Source: an uncultured Psychroserpens sp.
GTDB lineage: Bacteria; Bacteroidota; Bacteroidia; Flavobacteriales; Flavobacteriaceae
Direction of reading: 5' to 3'
Assembly (NCBI RefSeq): GCF_947492715.1
Contig: NZ_CANLNS010000002.1
Span: 1-64,000 of the forward strand
DNA length: 64,000 bases
Positions 47,918-58,255 of this stretch are shown in pieces (the stretch's first letter is position 1; each line of letters starts with the position of its first letter). The notes below the pieces were generated by a model. It was given only the letters and a program-made list of their open reading frames with translations, was not told where the DNA came from and searched no databases. Both the position numbers and the translations under genes were made by a program.

Positions 47918-50218
47918 ATGAAACAAAAATTACTAATTGCCCTATTTACTTTAAGTTTTTTATCTGGTTATACACAAGTTGATTTAGGAGAGGATATTTT
48001 TACATGCGAAGGAGAGACTGTTGTGTTAGATGCTACGACTGCCAATGCCATAGAGTATGCTTGGTTTCAGAATGGTTTCATTATTATCAATGAAAACGGA
48101 CCAACATTAGAGGTGAATTACACAGATATTTATGAAGTTCAAGTTATTATTGATGCAGACACCATTTTTGCAGATACGATTTTCGTAACATTCAATCCAT
48201 CACCAGATGCTCAAACCCCATCAGATTATGTGGTATGCGATGCTAATTCTGGAGGCTTTGGGGTGTTTGATTTTACCACTAAGGATGCCGAAATCATTGG
48301 AAACGATCTCGATGTTTCAATAAGCTATTACCAATCAGAATTTGATGCATTAGCCTATGTTAATGCGTTGGCGAGCCCGTATTCTAATATTAGTAATCCT
48401 CAGACTATTTGGGCTCGTGCTGAGAATGTTGTAACCGGTTGTTTTTCAATAGTGAATTTTGATCTTATAGTCGACCCAAATTGCGAGGATATAGAAGTAT
48501 TCTGTGGGGCAATTCCAGTAAGTATAGACTATTGTTATCCAGATAATACGAGTTATCAGTATAACTTTCTAAATTATACGGGTTCACCATTAACACTGAC
48601 ATTTAATTCTGGACAATTAGAAACAGACGGAGATTATGTTATCGTTATTGATTCTGATGGTGTAACTCAACTTTTCAATGGTAATAATAATGGAGACCTT
48701 GATGGACTAAGTTTCCAATCTACTGGAGCATCCATTTCGGTTAGAATAGAAACAAATGAAAGTATAAGTTGTGGAGATGGTAGTTCAGAATCTATTACGT
48801 TTGATGTGTCTTGTAATGATTTTTCTGGAAGTATTAGCGGTCGCGCTTTCTTTGACGAAAATGGTAATGGGATGGTAGACGGAAATGATTCTAATTTTAG
48901 AAATGGGTATTTTACGTATGAAGTAAACAACAACGGTATCATTAATGAAATTATGACTTCGGATGGCAGCTATTACATAGCCAACCCAGGAGAAGGAAAT
49001 ACTTATGAGATTTCGTATCATTTGTTTGACAATTATGACGATTGCTACACGATTACAACAAGTACTGTGAGTAACGTTTCAGTAACTGGAGATGAAGATT
49101 TAGAAATTAATTTCCCCGTAACTAACGACCTCATGTGCGAAGATCTAGGTGTTTATGTATTAGCTCCTTTTTCCGCGGCACCAAGACCAGGATTTAATTA
49201 TGTAAACCGCGTATATATTGAGAATTTTGGATTTAATACGATTGCTTCAGGTACCATAGAGTTTGTGGCAGATGATTCAGTCCAGTTTGATACAACCTTA
49301 TATCAAACAAACCCCAACCATGTTATTACTAATACTTCAAACGGATTTATTTTGGAGTTTACAGATTTGCAACCAGGTGATATCGAGTTTATAAATGTGT
49401 TGTTATATTGCCCAGCGAGCGTAGAATTGAATCAAGTCGTAACCAATACGGTAACATATGTAACTTCGGGAAATGACGATTTCGAACTCAACAATACATC
49501 AACTCTTAGTCAAATAGTTGTTGGCTCTTTTGATCCTAATGACAAAATGGAAGCTCATGGACCAGAAGTTGTTTATGATGATTTCGTGGTGTCCGATGAA
49601 TTCTTATACTATACAATTCGTTTTCAAAATGTTGGTACAGCAGATGCCATTACCGTTAGAATTGAAGATGTTTTAGATTCTGGTTTAGATCAAACAACCT
49701 TCGAAATGTTGCAATCTAGCCATAATTATATTTTGTCTAAGATTGATAATGAAATCACATGGCAATTTGATAATATTTATTTGCCTGCAGAACAAGACGA
49801 TGCAGAAGGTAGTAACGGTTTTGTCTATTTTAGAATTAAACCCCAAGCGGGTTATGCCCTTAATGATATTATTCCAAATACAGCGTCTATCTATTTTGAT
49901 TTTAATGCTCCTATTATAACTAATACTTTTCAAACTGAGTTTGTTGAAGAGAGCTTATCAATTTCAGAAATAGATGCATTAAACTTCAATATATATCCAA
50001 ATCCAGCGAAAGATAATGTTATAGTTGAATTGAATGAGGTACACTTCGGAAATGTAACGATTCAGGTTATTGACATCCAAGGAAAGCAAGTTTTGGAACA
50101 AGATATTTTAGAAGGACATACAGCGAATATTGACACATCCCATTTGCAAAATGGACTGTATTTTATAAAATTGAATACAACAACAAAAAGTTTAATAAAG
50201 AAACTTGTAATAGAATAG
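47918..50218 (+). CDS. Secreted T9SS protein, paralogue of the preceding gene
   Basis: Same modules and C-terminus: SFDPNDKMEAHGPEVVYDDFVVSDEFLYYTIRFQN...FNIYPNPAKDNVIV...GLYFIKLNTTTKSLIKKLVIE. Confidence 0.9.
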   Translation: MKQKLLIALFTLSFLSGYTQVDLGEDIFTCEGETVVLDATTANAIEYAWFQNGFIIINENGPTLEVNYTDIYEVQVIIDADTIFADTIFVTFNPSPDAQTPSDYVVCDANSGGFGVFDFTTKDAEIIGNDLDVSISYYQSEFDALAYVNALASPYSNISNPQTIWARAENVVTGCFSIVNFDLIVDPNCEDIEVFCGAIPVSIDYCYPDNTSYQYNFLNYTGSPLTLTFNSGQLETDGDYVIVIDSDGVTQLFNGNNNGDLDGLSFQSTGASISVRIETNESISCGDGSSESITFDVSCNDFSGSISGRAFFDENGNGMVDGNDSNFRNGYFTYEVNNNGIINEIMTSDGSYYIANPGEGNTYEISYHLFDNYDDCYTITTSTVSNVSVTGDEDLEINFPVTNDLMCEDLGVYVLAPFSAAPRPGFNYVNRVYIENFGFNTIASGTIEFVADDSVQFDTTLYQTNPNHVITNTSNGFILEFTDLQPGDIEFINVLLYCPASVELNQVVTNTVTYVTSGNDDFELNNTSTLSQIVVGSFDPNDKMEAHGPEVVYDDFVVSDEFLYYTIRFQNVGTADAITVRIEDVLDSGLDQTTFEMLQSSHNYILSKIDNEITWQFDNIYLPAEQDDAEGSNGFVYFRIKPQAGYALNDIIPNTASIYFDFNAPIITNTFQTEFVEESLSISEIDALNFNIYPNPAKDNVIVELNEVHFGNVTIQVIDIQGKQVLEQDILEGHTANIDTSHLQNGLYFIKLNTTTKSLIKKLVIE

Positions 50219-50245
50219 TCCAAATCTTTATTTAGTTGAATTTAG

Positions 50246-50273
50246 GCCTCAGGATTTTTCTGAGGCTTTTTTT
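50246..50273 (+). terminator. Rho-independent terminator
   Basis: GCCTCAGgatttttCTGAGGCttttttt. Confidence 0.8.
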
Positions 50274-50324
50274 GTAAACTATTCTGTTTACCTTCGTCTA
50301 AGCACGAAACTAAAACATCAACAA

Positions 50325-51128
50325 ATGAAACTTAAAACTTTACTTTTAATTGTACTCGTAGTTTTTGCATCTTGCAAGGAGAATAAAACCAACGAAACAG
50401 TAGAATCTATTGACTATTCGGAAGAAAATTTAGATGCTACAACAAGCGTATATCCTGAGAATATTAGCAAGATATTTGATGCGCATGGAGGTGTAGACGC
50501 ATGGAATAACATGAACACATTGTCATTTACTATGGAGAGACCAAATGGAAAAGAAGTGACCACAACCAATTTAAAAACACGCGCAGAGCGTATTGATACG
50601 CCAACATATACAGCAGGTTATGATGGGGATGTGCTATGGGTTAGTGAGAAAGACGGTAATGAATATAAAGGCAATGCCAAATTTTATAAAGGATTGATGA
50701 TGTATTTCTATGCCATGCCTTTTATCGTTAGTGACAATGGTATTATATATGAAGAGGCAACTCCTCTTGAATTTGAAGGTAAAACGTACCCTGGAGTTCT
50801 AATCTCTTATGAAGATGGGGTAGGAGCATCATCAGACGATCAATATGTTTTATATTATGATGAAGAGACAGGACAATTGCAATGGTTAGGATATACAGTT
50901 ACTTTTGGTAAGGATGAAAAAAGTACCGATTTTCATTTTATCAGGTATAACAATTGGCAAACGGTTAATGGATTAGTGTTACCTAAAAGTATTGATTGGT
51001 ATAACTATGAAAACAACGTACCTACAGAAAAACGTAACACTGTAGAATTTTCAGATATTATCGTATCAGATAAAACCCCTAATGCTACACTTTTTGCTAA
51101 ACCAGAAGGCGCTATTTTAATAGAATAG
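50325..51128 (+). CDS. DUF6503-like lipoprotein
   Basis: Lipobox (VLVVFASCKE), IFDAHGGVDAWNNMNTLSF...YEEATPLEFEGKTYPGVLISYEDGVG. Confidence 0.75.
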   Translation: MKLKTLLLIVLVVFASCKENKTNETVESIDYSEENLDATTSVYPENISKIFDAHGGVDAWNNMNTLSFTMERPNGKEVTTTNLKTRAERIDTPTYTAGYDGDVLWVSEKDGNEYKGNAKFYKGLMMYFYAMPFIVSDNGIIYEEATPLEFEGKTYPGVLISYEDGVGASSDDQYVLYYDEETGQLQWLGYTVTFGKDEKSTDFHFIRYNNWQTVNGLVLPKSIDWYNYENNVPTEKRNTVEFSDIIVSDKTPNATLFAKPEGAILIE

Positions 51129-51150
51129 TATGTATCTAATTAATAAAAAA

Positions 51151-51189
51151 AGACCTATCTATTGTGAAATTGATAGGTCTTTTTTTTTT
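51151..51189. terminator. Bidirectional terminator hairpin
   Basis: AGACCTATCtattgtgaaattGATAGGTCTttttttttt between convergent genes. Confidence 0.8.
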
Positions 51190-51204
51190 AGCACACAGCG
51201 CATG

Positions 51205-52524
51205 TTATTTTTTCTTAGGTTTTAATTTTTCAGAATAACGCTCCCATAGTTCTGTTTGATGTGTATCTAAGCTAATTAAACGTCCATCTATAAACGCATG
51301 TGTAATAATATTGGTTCTCATATCTAAGGCATCTCCTTCGCTAATAAAGAGCGTAGCACTTTTACCAGCTTCTAAACTGCCATAATTCTCATCTATTCCT
51401 AAAATTTTAGCTGGATTGAGAGTAATGAGTTGTAAGGCCTGTTCTTTTGTTAAACCATGAGCAACTGTAGTACCTGCATAAAAAGGCAAGTTACGCGAGT
51501 TCATACGTTCCATTTGCCCACTTGTTTCTAAAGCAACAGTAACTCCCTTATCTGTAAGTAATTTTGCTAATTTAAAAGGCATGTCATAATCATCATCTGA
51601 TTGGCTTGGTCTAGAATGAACACGTTGTAATAACACCGGAATGTTATGTTTCTTCAACATATCGGCTACTTTATATGCCTCATACCCACCAACAATAACA
51701 GTTGACTTTACATTGTGCACTTTTGAAAAATTTACGGCATCTGTAATACCTTTTTCATCATCGACATGAATATATAATGTTTTACTTCCGTCAAACAAGC
51801 CATTAGTAGCCTCAAATGGTAAATTTTTAATTGCTTTATCACTTTGCATATAGGCCTTCGCTCCATTAAAATAATCGGCAATCTGCGTGACTTGATTATC
51901 ATAGTTTTTGTTAACTTTCATAGCAGGATCTTCTCCTAACCACCAACGGCCTCTAGAAAAACTGTTGGGCCAATTCATGTGAATCCCATCATCTTCTTTT
52001 ATAACGGCATCTTCCCAATTCCATGCATCAAATTGTACAATTGATGAAGTTCCTGAAATACGACCACCTCTTGGAGTGATTTGGCCAATTAACACGCCAT
52101 TCGGCCTCATAGATTCAACAATCTTAGACTCGGCATTGTATGCTATTAAACTTCTGATATGAGGATTCCAAGTTCCAAGCTCAGAATCATCATCTGTAGC
52201 CCTAACGGCTCCAATTTCAACCAATCCCAAGGTTGAATTGGGTACAATAAAACCAGGATACACGTGTTTTCCATTGGCATTAATAACATCCATTTTTGAC
52301 ATATCTACTCTAACTGTAGTTCCATCTAAAACCTGAGTTAATTTTCCGTTTTCAAAAATGATCAAGCTATTGTTAATTACTTTTCCATTTCCTAAGTGTG
52401 CTGTGGCGCCAGTAATGGCGACTGCTTTGTCTTGTGTTGGAGCAGGTGTTTGTTGCGCATAACCAAGAGAGAAACTCATTAGAAATACAACGATTGTTTT
52501 TATATATATAGTTTTCATAATCAT
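51205..52524 (-). CDS. Amidohydrolase-family secreted protein
   Basis: Signal peptide; AITGATAHLGNGKVI, HVYPGFIVPNSTLGLVE, ALQLITLNPAKILGIDENYGSLEAGKSATLFI. Confidence 0.85.
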   Translation of the reverse strand: MIMKTIYIKTIVVFLMSFSLGYAQQTPAPTQDKAVAITGATAHLGNGKVINNSLIIFENGKLTQVLDGTTVRVDMSKMDVINANGKHVYPGFIVPNSTLGLVEIGAVRATDDDSELGTWNPHIRSLIAYNAESKIVESMRPNGVLIGQITPRGGRISGTSSIVQFDAWNWEDAVIKEDDGIHMNWPNSFSRGRWWLGEDPAMKVNKNYDNQVTQIADYFNGAKAYMQSDKAIKNLPFEATNGLFDGSKTLYIHVDDEKGITDAVNFSKVHNVKSTVIVGGYEAYKVADMLKKHNIPVLLQRVHSRPSQSDDDYDMPFKLAKLLTDKGVTVALETSGQMERMNSRNLPFYAGTTVAHGLTKEQALQLITLNPAKILGIDENYGSLEAGKSATLFISEGDALDMRTNIITHAFIDGRLISLDTHQTELWERYSEKLKPKKK

Positions 52525-52528
52525 CTTT

Positions 52529-55507
52529 TTAGTGTTGTTCTTGATCTAAATAATCACAATGCATTTGATCCTTCTCTTTCTTTTTGATAGGCTGCGTTTT
52601 TAGGCCTTTATTTTTGGCTTGCATCATCATATTTATAAGGTCACTTTTTTCTCTTTTAATTTGATCACGCATGATTTGATCACGTTTTAAATCAAAATAG
52701 GTTACACCTTCAATAATGGTCTTTTCTGCTTTTGCATAAATAGACATTGGGTGGTCAGACCATAAAACAACATCTGCATCTTTTCCTTCTTTTAAACTTC
52801 CTACACGATCATCAATGTGTAATAGTTTTGCAGGATTAAGTGTTACAAATTTCCAAGCATCCTCTTCACTAATACCTCCATATTTTACAGATTTTGCAGC
52901 CTCTTGATTTAAACGCCGAGACATCTCACCATCGTCACTGTTAATAGCTACTATAACACCTGCGTTATGCATAATTGCAGCGTTGTATGGGATGGCATCA
53001 TTAACTTCATATTTGTAGGCCCACCAATCACTAAATGTTGATCCGCCTACGCCATGTTCAGCCATTTTATCTGCCACTTTATAACCTTCAAGAATGTGCG
53101 TAAATGTGTTGATTTTAAAGTCAAACTTTTCGGCAACTTTCATCAACATATTAATTTCACTTTGCACATAAGAATGACAGGAAATAAAACGCTCTTTGTT
53201 TAAGATTTCGGCAATTACCTCCATTTCAATATCTTTTCGATATGGCTTTCCGCTTTTCTTTAACTCATCATAGGCTTTAGCACGATTAAAATAATCCATA
53301 TATAGTTGCTCAACACCCATTCTAGTTTGTGGAAATCTTGCAAAACTTTGCCAATTAGATTGTTTTACGTTTTCGCCTAAAGCGAATTTTATAAACTTCG
53401 GACTATCATCATAAATTAAATTTTGAGCAGTTTCTCCCCATTTTAGTTTTATAATGGCCGAACGCCCTCCAATAGGATTTGCCGATCCATGTAAAATTTG
53501 AATGGAAGTAACGCCTCCAGCAAGGTTTCGATAAATATCGATGTCTTCATCATCAATAACATCTTCAATAGATACTTCAGCAGAAGAGTTGTGACCTCCT
53601 TCATTAATAGAAGATGCCGCAATATGTGAGTGTTCATCAATAATCCCCGCAGTTAAATGTTTGCCAGTAGCGTCTATAACCGTCGCATTTCCGTCGGAAA
53701 TATTCTTGCCGATTTTAGCAATTTTACCATTTTTAATTAAGACATCGGTTTGCTGTAAAACACCTGCATCTTCATTAGTCCAGACGGTTGCATTTTTAAA
53801 GAGTAATGTTTCTGCTTTTGGTAGCTGATCAAAACCATAAGCGACATTTGGATATGTTACAGCAACTGTCGTTTTAGGCACTTTATCCTTCATTGCTTTT
53901 TTATCCTCTTTGGCCTTTTCTTCTTTAGGCATCTTGGTGGCATAAAATGTCATTTCATTGCCATTTGGGAAAATGGCTTTTCCGTTAAGGGCATTATTAT
54001 GATTAACATGAGCTGCTAATCGAATAAATTTTTGTTGGGTAGAATCTTTGGTTGTCATGGAGATATTTACCCAATCATCTGCGTAGTTAATTTTTGAACC
54101 TCTTGTTTTACCATCACTAGTAATTTCAGATTTTAATTTACTTAATGACCCTTTCAAGGTCATTTTGTAAGATGCACCAGCTAAGCGAAATTCATAATCT
54201 CCGCGAATATCTTTAACATCCATATTTTCAAGTACTGTTTTCTTTCCTTGAACCCAGTTTTCGTACAGTGTAGTTTTGCTATCAAAAACATCTCCAGATG
54301 TAATTAAAAAGTTAGCATAAGCGCCTTTATTTAATGATCCTATTTGAGAAGATTTTCCTAGTAATTTTGCAGGTGTCGTTGTTAGAGCCTCTAATGCTTT
54401 TTCCTTTGAAAGCCCATACTCAATAGCTTTCATGACATTAGATTTAAACGATTTTGGAGATTTTAAATCGTGCGTGGTAAAAGCAAAAGTCACGCCGTTT
54501 TCCGCTAAAACCTTTGGGTTAGACGGTTCTTGATTCCAAGCTTTCATATCTCCTAATGAAAGAGATCTACTTAAAAAAGCATTTTCTACATCATATGCTG
54601 CTTGAAAGTTGACTGGAAGGATATAAGATGCATTTGTTGCCTTTACGTCTCTAATGCGCTCATATTCATCTCCACCACCAAGAATGACATATTGAATGCC
54701 AAACTGGTCTCCAATTTTATCTGCTCTAAGGGCATTTACTCTGTTACCAGCACCAAAGATTTGTACTAAATTTTTATTATCATTTAAAGCCTCAAGTGAA
54801 AGGTCTTTAGTTTGACTATAACCTTTTCCATACCAATCAGCATCTAAATACATTTGACGCAATAGAGCCATGCTTCCCATTATAGAACCAGGATAGGATT
54901 GCCTTGAAGTAACACTTTTTCGAAAAGAAAAGTATTGTCCAGATTGAGGGTCTAGTATACGAACTTCATTTCCAGCACTAGGATTTAAGGCTACTAAGGT
55001 TCCGCTTCCTCTAATAATACCATCTTCAATATATGTGTTTACCACACCGAAACCAGCTTTTAATAGTTCTTTTGCCATTTTAGAATCATATCTAAACTTA
55101 TCAATAGCCCTATTTTCTGGCATTACATGATCGTTCCAATAGTATCCAGTTCTGCTTGGACCATATTGCGGTCCTCTGGCGTTACTGTTTGGACGTTCAG
55201 GTTTTTTTACACCAAATGTGGAATATATATCTATAAAAGACGGATAAATACTTTTACCCTCTAGATTAACAATGGTCGTGTTTTTTGGAATGGTCACCTG
55301 TGTACCAGATGCCACTACTTTTCCATCTTTAATTAGTAATGTGCCATTCTCAATAATTTGAGAAGGTGTGACGTAAATTTTTGCATTTGTAAATGCTTGA
55401 TAATTGGTGTTGGTGACTTTAACACCATTGTTCTTAGGGAAATAGTCTTGAGCAAATAATGCAAAACTGCAAAAGCAGAGCGCTATTGCAAACTTGATTT
55501 TATTCAT
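52529..55507 (-). CDS. Secreted protein with two amidohydrolase-like modules
   Basis: Module 1: ALTTTPAKLLGKSSQIGSLNKGAYANFLI; module 2: GKHLTAGIIDEHSHIA ... VTLNPAKLLHIDDRVGSLKEGKDADVVLWSDHP. Confidence 0.88.
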   Translation of the reverse strand: MNKIKFAIALCFCSFALFAQDYFPKNNGVKVTNTNYQAFTNAKIYVTPSQIIENGTLLIKDGKVVASGTQVTIPKNTTIVNLEGKSIYPSFIDIYSTFGVKKPERPNSNARGPQYGPSRTGYYWNDHVMPENRAIDKFRYDSKMAKELLKAGFGVVNTYIEDGIIRGSGTLVALNPSAGNEVRILDPQSGQYFSFRKSVTSRQSYPGSIMGSMALLRQMYLDADWYGKGYSQTKDLSLEALNDNKNLVQIFGAGNRVNALRADKIGDQFGIQYVILGGGDEYERIRDVKATNASYILPVNFQAAYDVENAFLSRSLSLGDMKAWNQEPSNPKVLAENGVTFAFTTHDLKSPKSFKSNVMKAIEYGLSKEKALEALTTTPAKLLGKSSQIGSLNKGAYANFLITSGDVFDSKTTLYENWVQGKKTVLENMDVKDIRGDYEFRLAGASYKMTLKGSLSKLKSEITSDGKTRGSKINYADDWVNISMTTKDSTQQKFIRLAAHVNHNNALNGKAIFPNGNEMTFYATKMPKEEKAKEDKKAMKDKVPKTTVAVTYPNVAYGFDQLPKAETLLFKNATVWTNEDAGVLQQTDVLIKNGKIAKIGKNISDGNATVIDATGKHLTAGIIDEHSHIAASSINEGGHNSSAEVSIEDVIDDEDIDIYRNLAGGVTSIQILHGSANPIGGRSAIIKLKWGETAQNLIYDDSPKFIKFALGENVKQSNWQSFARFPQTRMGVEQLYMDYFNRAKAYDELKKSGKPYRKDIEMEVIAEILNKERFISCHSYVQSEINMLMKVAEKFDFKINTFTHILEGYKVADKMAEHGVGGSTFSDWWAYKYEVNDAIPYNAAIMHNAGVIVAINSDDGEMSRRLNQEAAKSVKYGGISEEDAWKFVTLNPAKLLHIDDRVGSLKEGKDADVVLWSDHPMSIYAKAEKTIIEGVTYFDLKRDQIMRDQIKREKSDLINMMMQAKNKGLKTQPIKKKEKDQMHCDYLDQEQH

Positions 55508-55585
55508 ATGAATGGTTGGTTTTAATTCCTTCTAAAGATAAAAATTAAGACCTTACGACACTGCAAAACTCCTATATTTTAACGT

Positions 55586-56656
55586 TTAATCTATGGGATG
55601 GTTTTTATGATAATTAACTAATAATGCGACGACATAACTATAACTTTCCATGCCACCAGCCTGATTATTAGACTTTAAGAAGTTATTGTAGGTGGCTTTA
55701 AACAAGGGCTCTGTAGGGTTTTGATAATTATCCCAGAAATCCTGAACTTCCTTATAATTATAGATAATACCTTCATTAACCTGAGAGACGAGTTCTTTAT
55801 ATAGTTCTTGATCTCTTTTAAAAGTTTCATGCAAGCAATGGCGAAGTGCAAATGCAAATCCAGAATAATTAAAATACACATTTGGATGATGCATAGCAGC
55901 CATACTACCTATGAAATTAGCTTCGTTTTCGGCAGCATAACCTAGTTGGTGCGCAACTTCATGACTCCCTGTTGTGGGAAATTTGAATGATGGAATTAAA
56001 CCATCAACTTGTGCTTCATTTGTAAATGGGTTTAAGTATCCCGAAAATCCCATATAGGTTAATGGTATGCTATATAATGAACGCTTTATACTTCGAGGTT
56101 GATATGCTAAATAAGGAAATTCTTGAGATAATTTATCATAACCTTCAGGTATCATTTTTAAGATTTCAGACTTAGAATAGGGTATCACCACTTTCGTAGA
56201 ATCATGAGCGGCAAGTTGAAGTTGAAGGCTATTGGTTTTGCCAATTAATTGCTTGGTGAGGTCTACTAACTCTTCGGTTGTATAATCATGATTAATGTTC
56301 AACGACTTATGTAGCGGTAGGCGATAGTAGTTAAAAGCCCAAAGTAGATGAAATGCAAAGTAACCAACCGAAACTGCCGATAATACATCTAAAAACCATT
56401 GCTTCGAGTCTTTAATTATACGTTTTCTATTGCTGAAGAGCCACCTAACAATATATAACCCCAAAAGCGTATAAAGAATGTCTCCTACTGAAAATGGCAG
56501 CCATCCAAACGCATAGCGCATGGCTTTGGAGATCCAAATATAAATGCCATGACTGTAGACAGATTCGACCAAATTTGGAAAATTTACTAATACCTTTAGA
56601 AAAATAATCTGGGGAATAATAGATAAAGCTATAATGAGTCTTTTATATTTCAGCAT
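55586..56656 (-). CDS. DUF3810-like membrane protein
   Basis: N-terminal TMs and GSHEVAHQLGYAAENEANF. Confidence 0.8.
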   Translation of the reverse strand: MLKYKRLIIALSIIPQIIFLKVLVNFPNLVESVYSHGIYIWISKAMRYAFGWLPFSVGDILYTLLGLYIVRWLFSNRKRIIKDSKQWFLDVLSAVSVGYFAFHLLWAFNYYRLPLHKSLNINHDYTTEELVDLTKQLIGKTNSLQLQLAAHDSTKVVIPYSKSEILKMIPEGYDKLSQEFPYLAYQPRSIKRSLYSIPLTYMGFSGYLNPFTNEAQVDGLIPSFKFPTTGSHEVAHQLGYAAENEANFIGSMAAMHHPNVYFNYSGFAFALRHCLHETFKRDQELYKELVSQVNEGIIYNYKEVQDFWDNYQNPTEPLFKATYNNFLKSNNQAGGMESYSYVVALLVNYHKNHPID

Positions 56657-56707
56657 GACTCAAAAATACTAAAAAGAATGTACCTTTGCTAAACTAAAAA
56701 AAACAGA

Positions 56708-58171
56708 ATGAGTTCAGAAATAAGACAACTAGAACCTAAGCAACTTTGGAATAAATTTGCCGACTTAAATGCCGTACCAAGACCCTCTAAAAAAGAAGAA
56801 CGTGTAATACAGTTCATGAAAGATTTTGGTGAGAAATTAGACTTGGAAACTATTGAGGATGAAGTAGGGAATGTTATTATAAAAAAGCCAGCCTCTTCTG
56901 GGATGGAAGATCGCAAAACTGTTGTGATGCAATCACATCTAGATATGGTACATCAAAAAAATAATGATACAGATTTTGATTTCGATACACAAGGTATTGA
57001 GATGTATATAGATGGAGATTGGGTAAGAGCAAAAGGCACAACACTTGGAGCTGACAATGGGTTGGGTGTAGCTACCATTATGGCTATTTTAGAAAGTACA
57101 ACAATTGTACATCCTGCTATTGAAGCGTTATTTACCATAGATGAAGAAACCGGAATGACAGGAGCAATGGGATTAAAAGGAGGAATGCTTGATGGCGAAA
57201 TTCTTTTAAACTTAGATACAGAAGAAGATGATGAAATAGGTGTAGGTTGTGCTGGAGGTGTTGATGTTACTGCGACAAGAACTTATAAGGAAGAGGAGAC
57301 TCCCGAATTTAAAATAGGGTTTATAATTTCAGTTAAAGGCTTACAAGGAGGTCATTCAGGTATGCAAATCCATGAAGGACTTGGAAATGCTAATAAAATA
57401 ATGAACCGTTTGTTATTTGATGGATTTGAAAATTTTGGCTTGCGCATTTCAAACATTGATGGAGGGAGCTTGCGTAATGCTATACCGAGAGAAAGTAATG
57501 CCATTGTTGCCATAGATGCTGTTCATGAAGCCGCTTTTATATCTGAAATGGATAACCTTGCGAATACGATTAAAACGGAGTTAAGAACAATGGAACCAGA
57601 ATTGGTCATTGACATCTCTAAAACAGAGACGCCAAATAAAATTATGGATTTAGGAGTTCAAGAAGGATTAACAAGAGCCTTATATGCTGCGCTTAATGGT
57701 GTCTATCGAATGAGTGCAGATATACCAGATCTTGTAGAAACTTCAAATAACATTGCACGTGTAATCGTGAAAGAAGGCGCTATAAAAATTGGTTGTTTAA
57801 CCCGCAGTTCTGTTGAAAGTTCTAAATGGGATTTGGCAAACATGCTACGTGCCACTTTTGAATTAACAGGTTGTGAGGTTGAGTTTTCTGGAGATTACCC
57901 TGGATGGAAACCTAATATGGATTCTGATATTTTAAAAGTCATGGTACCACTTTATAAAGAACTTAATAATGGAGAAGAACCTCATGTTGCAGCTTGCCAT
58001 GCTGGTTTAGAATGCGGTATTTTAGGAACAAATTACCCTGAAATGGATATGATAAGTTTTGGTCCGAATATTAAAGGAGCCCATTCGCCTGATGAGCGAG
58101 CTCAGATTTCTTCTACGCAAAAGTATTGGACTTATGTTCTTGAGATTTTAAAGAATATCCCAAAGCGTTAA
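56708..58171 (+). CDS. pepD: Aminoacyl-histidine dipeptidase
   Basis: LWNKFADLNAVPRPSKKEE, VVMQSHLDMVHQKN, TLGADNGLGVATIMA, LLNLDTEEDDEIGVGCAGG, AACHAGLECGILG, GPNIKGAHSPDER. Confidence 0.95.
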   Translation: MSSEIRQLEPKQLWNKFADLNAVPRPSKKEERVIQFMKDFGEKLDLETIEDEVGNVIIKKPASSGMEDRKTVVMQSHLDMVHQKNNDTDFDFDTQGIEMYIDGDWVRAKGTTLGADNGLGVATIMAILESTTIVHPAIEALFTIDEETGMTGAMGLKGGMLDGEILLNLDTEEDDEIGVGCAGGVDVTATRTYKEEETPEFKIGFIISVKGLQGGHSGMQIHEGLGNANKIMNRLLFDGFENFGLRISNIDGGSLRNAIPRESNAIVAIDAVHEAAFISEMDNLANTIKTELRTMEPELVIDISKTETPNKIMDLGVQEGLTRALYAALNGVYRMSADIPDLVETSNNIARVIVKEGAIKIGCLTRSSVESSKWDLANMLRATFELTGCEVEFSGDYPGWKPNMDSDILKVMVPLYKELNNGEEPHVAACHAGLECGILGTNYPEMDMISFGPNIKGAHSPDERAQISSTQKYWTYVLEILKNIPKR

Positions 58172-58200
58172 CAATATAAATTTTAATAGTAATAATCAAA

Positions 58201-58230
58201 AAAGCCTTTCAATATTGAAAGGCTTTTTTT
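58201..58230. terminator. Bidirectional terminator hairpin
   Basis: AAAGCCTTTCAATATTGAAAGGCTTT palindrome plus T-tract between convergent genes. Confidence 0.85.
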
Positions 58231-58255
58231 TAGTTTTAGTTGGCAATAGTTAGCC

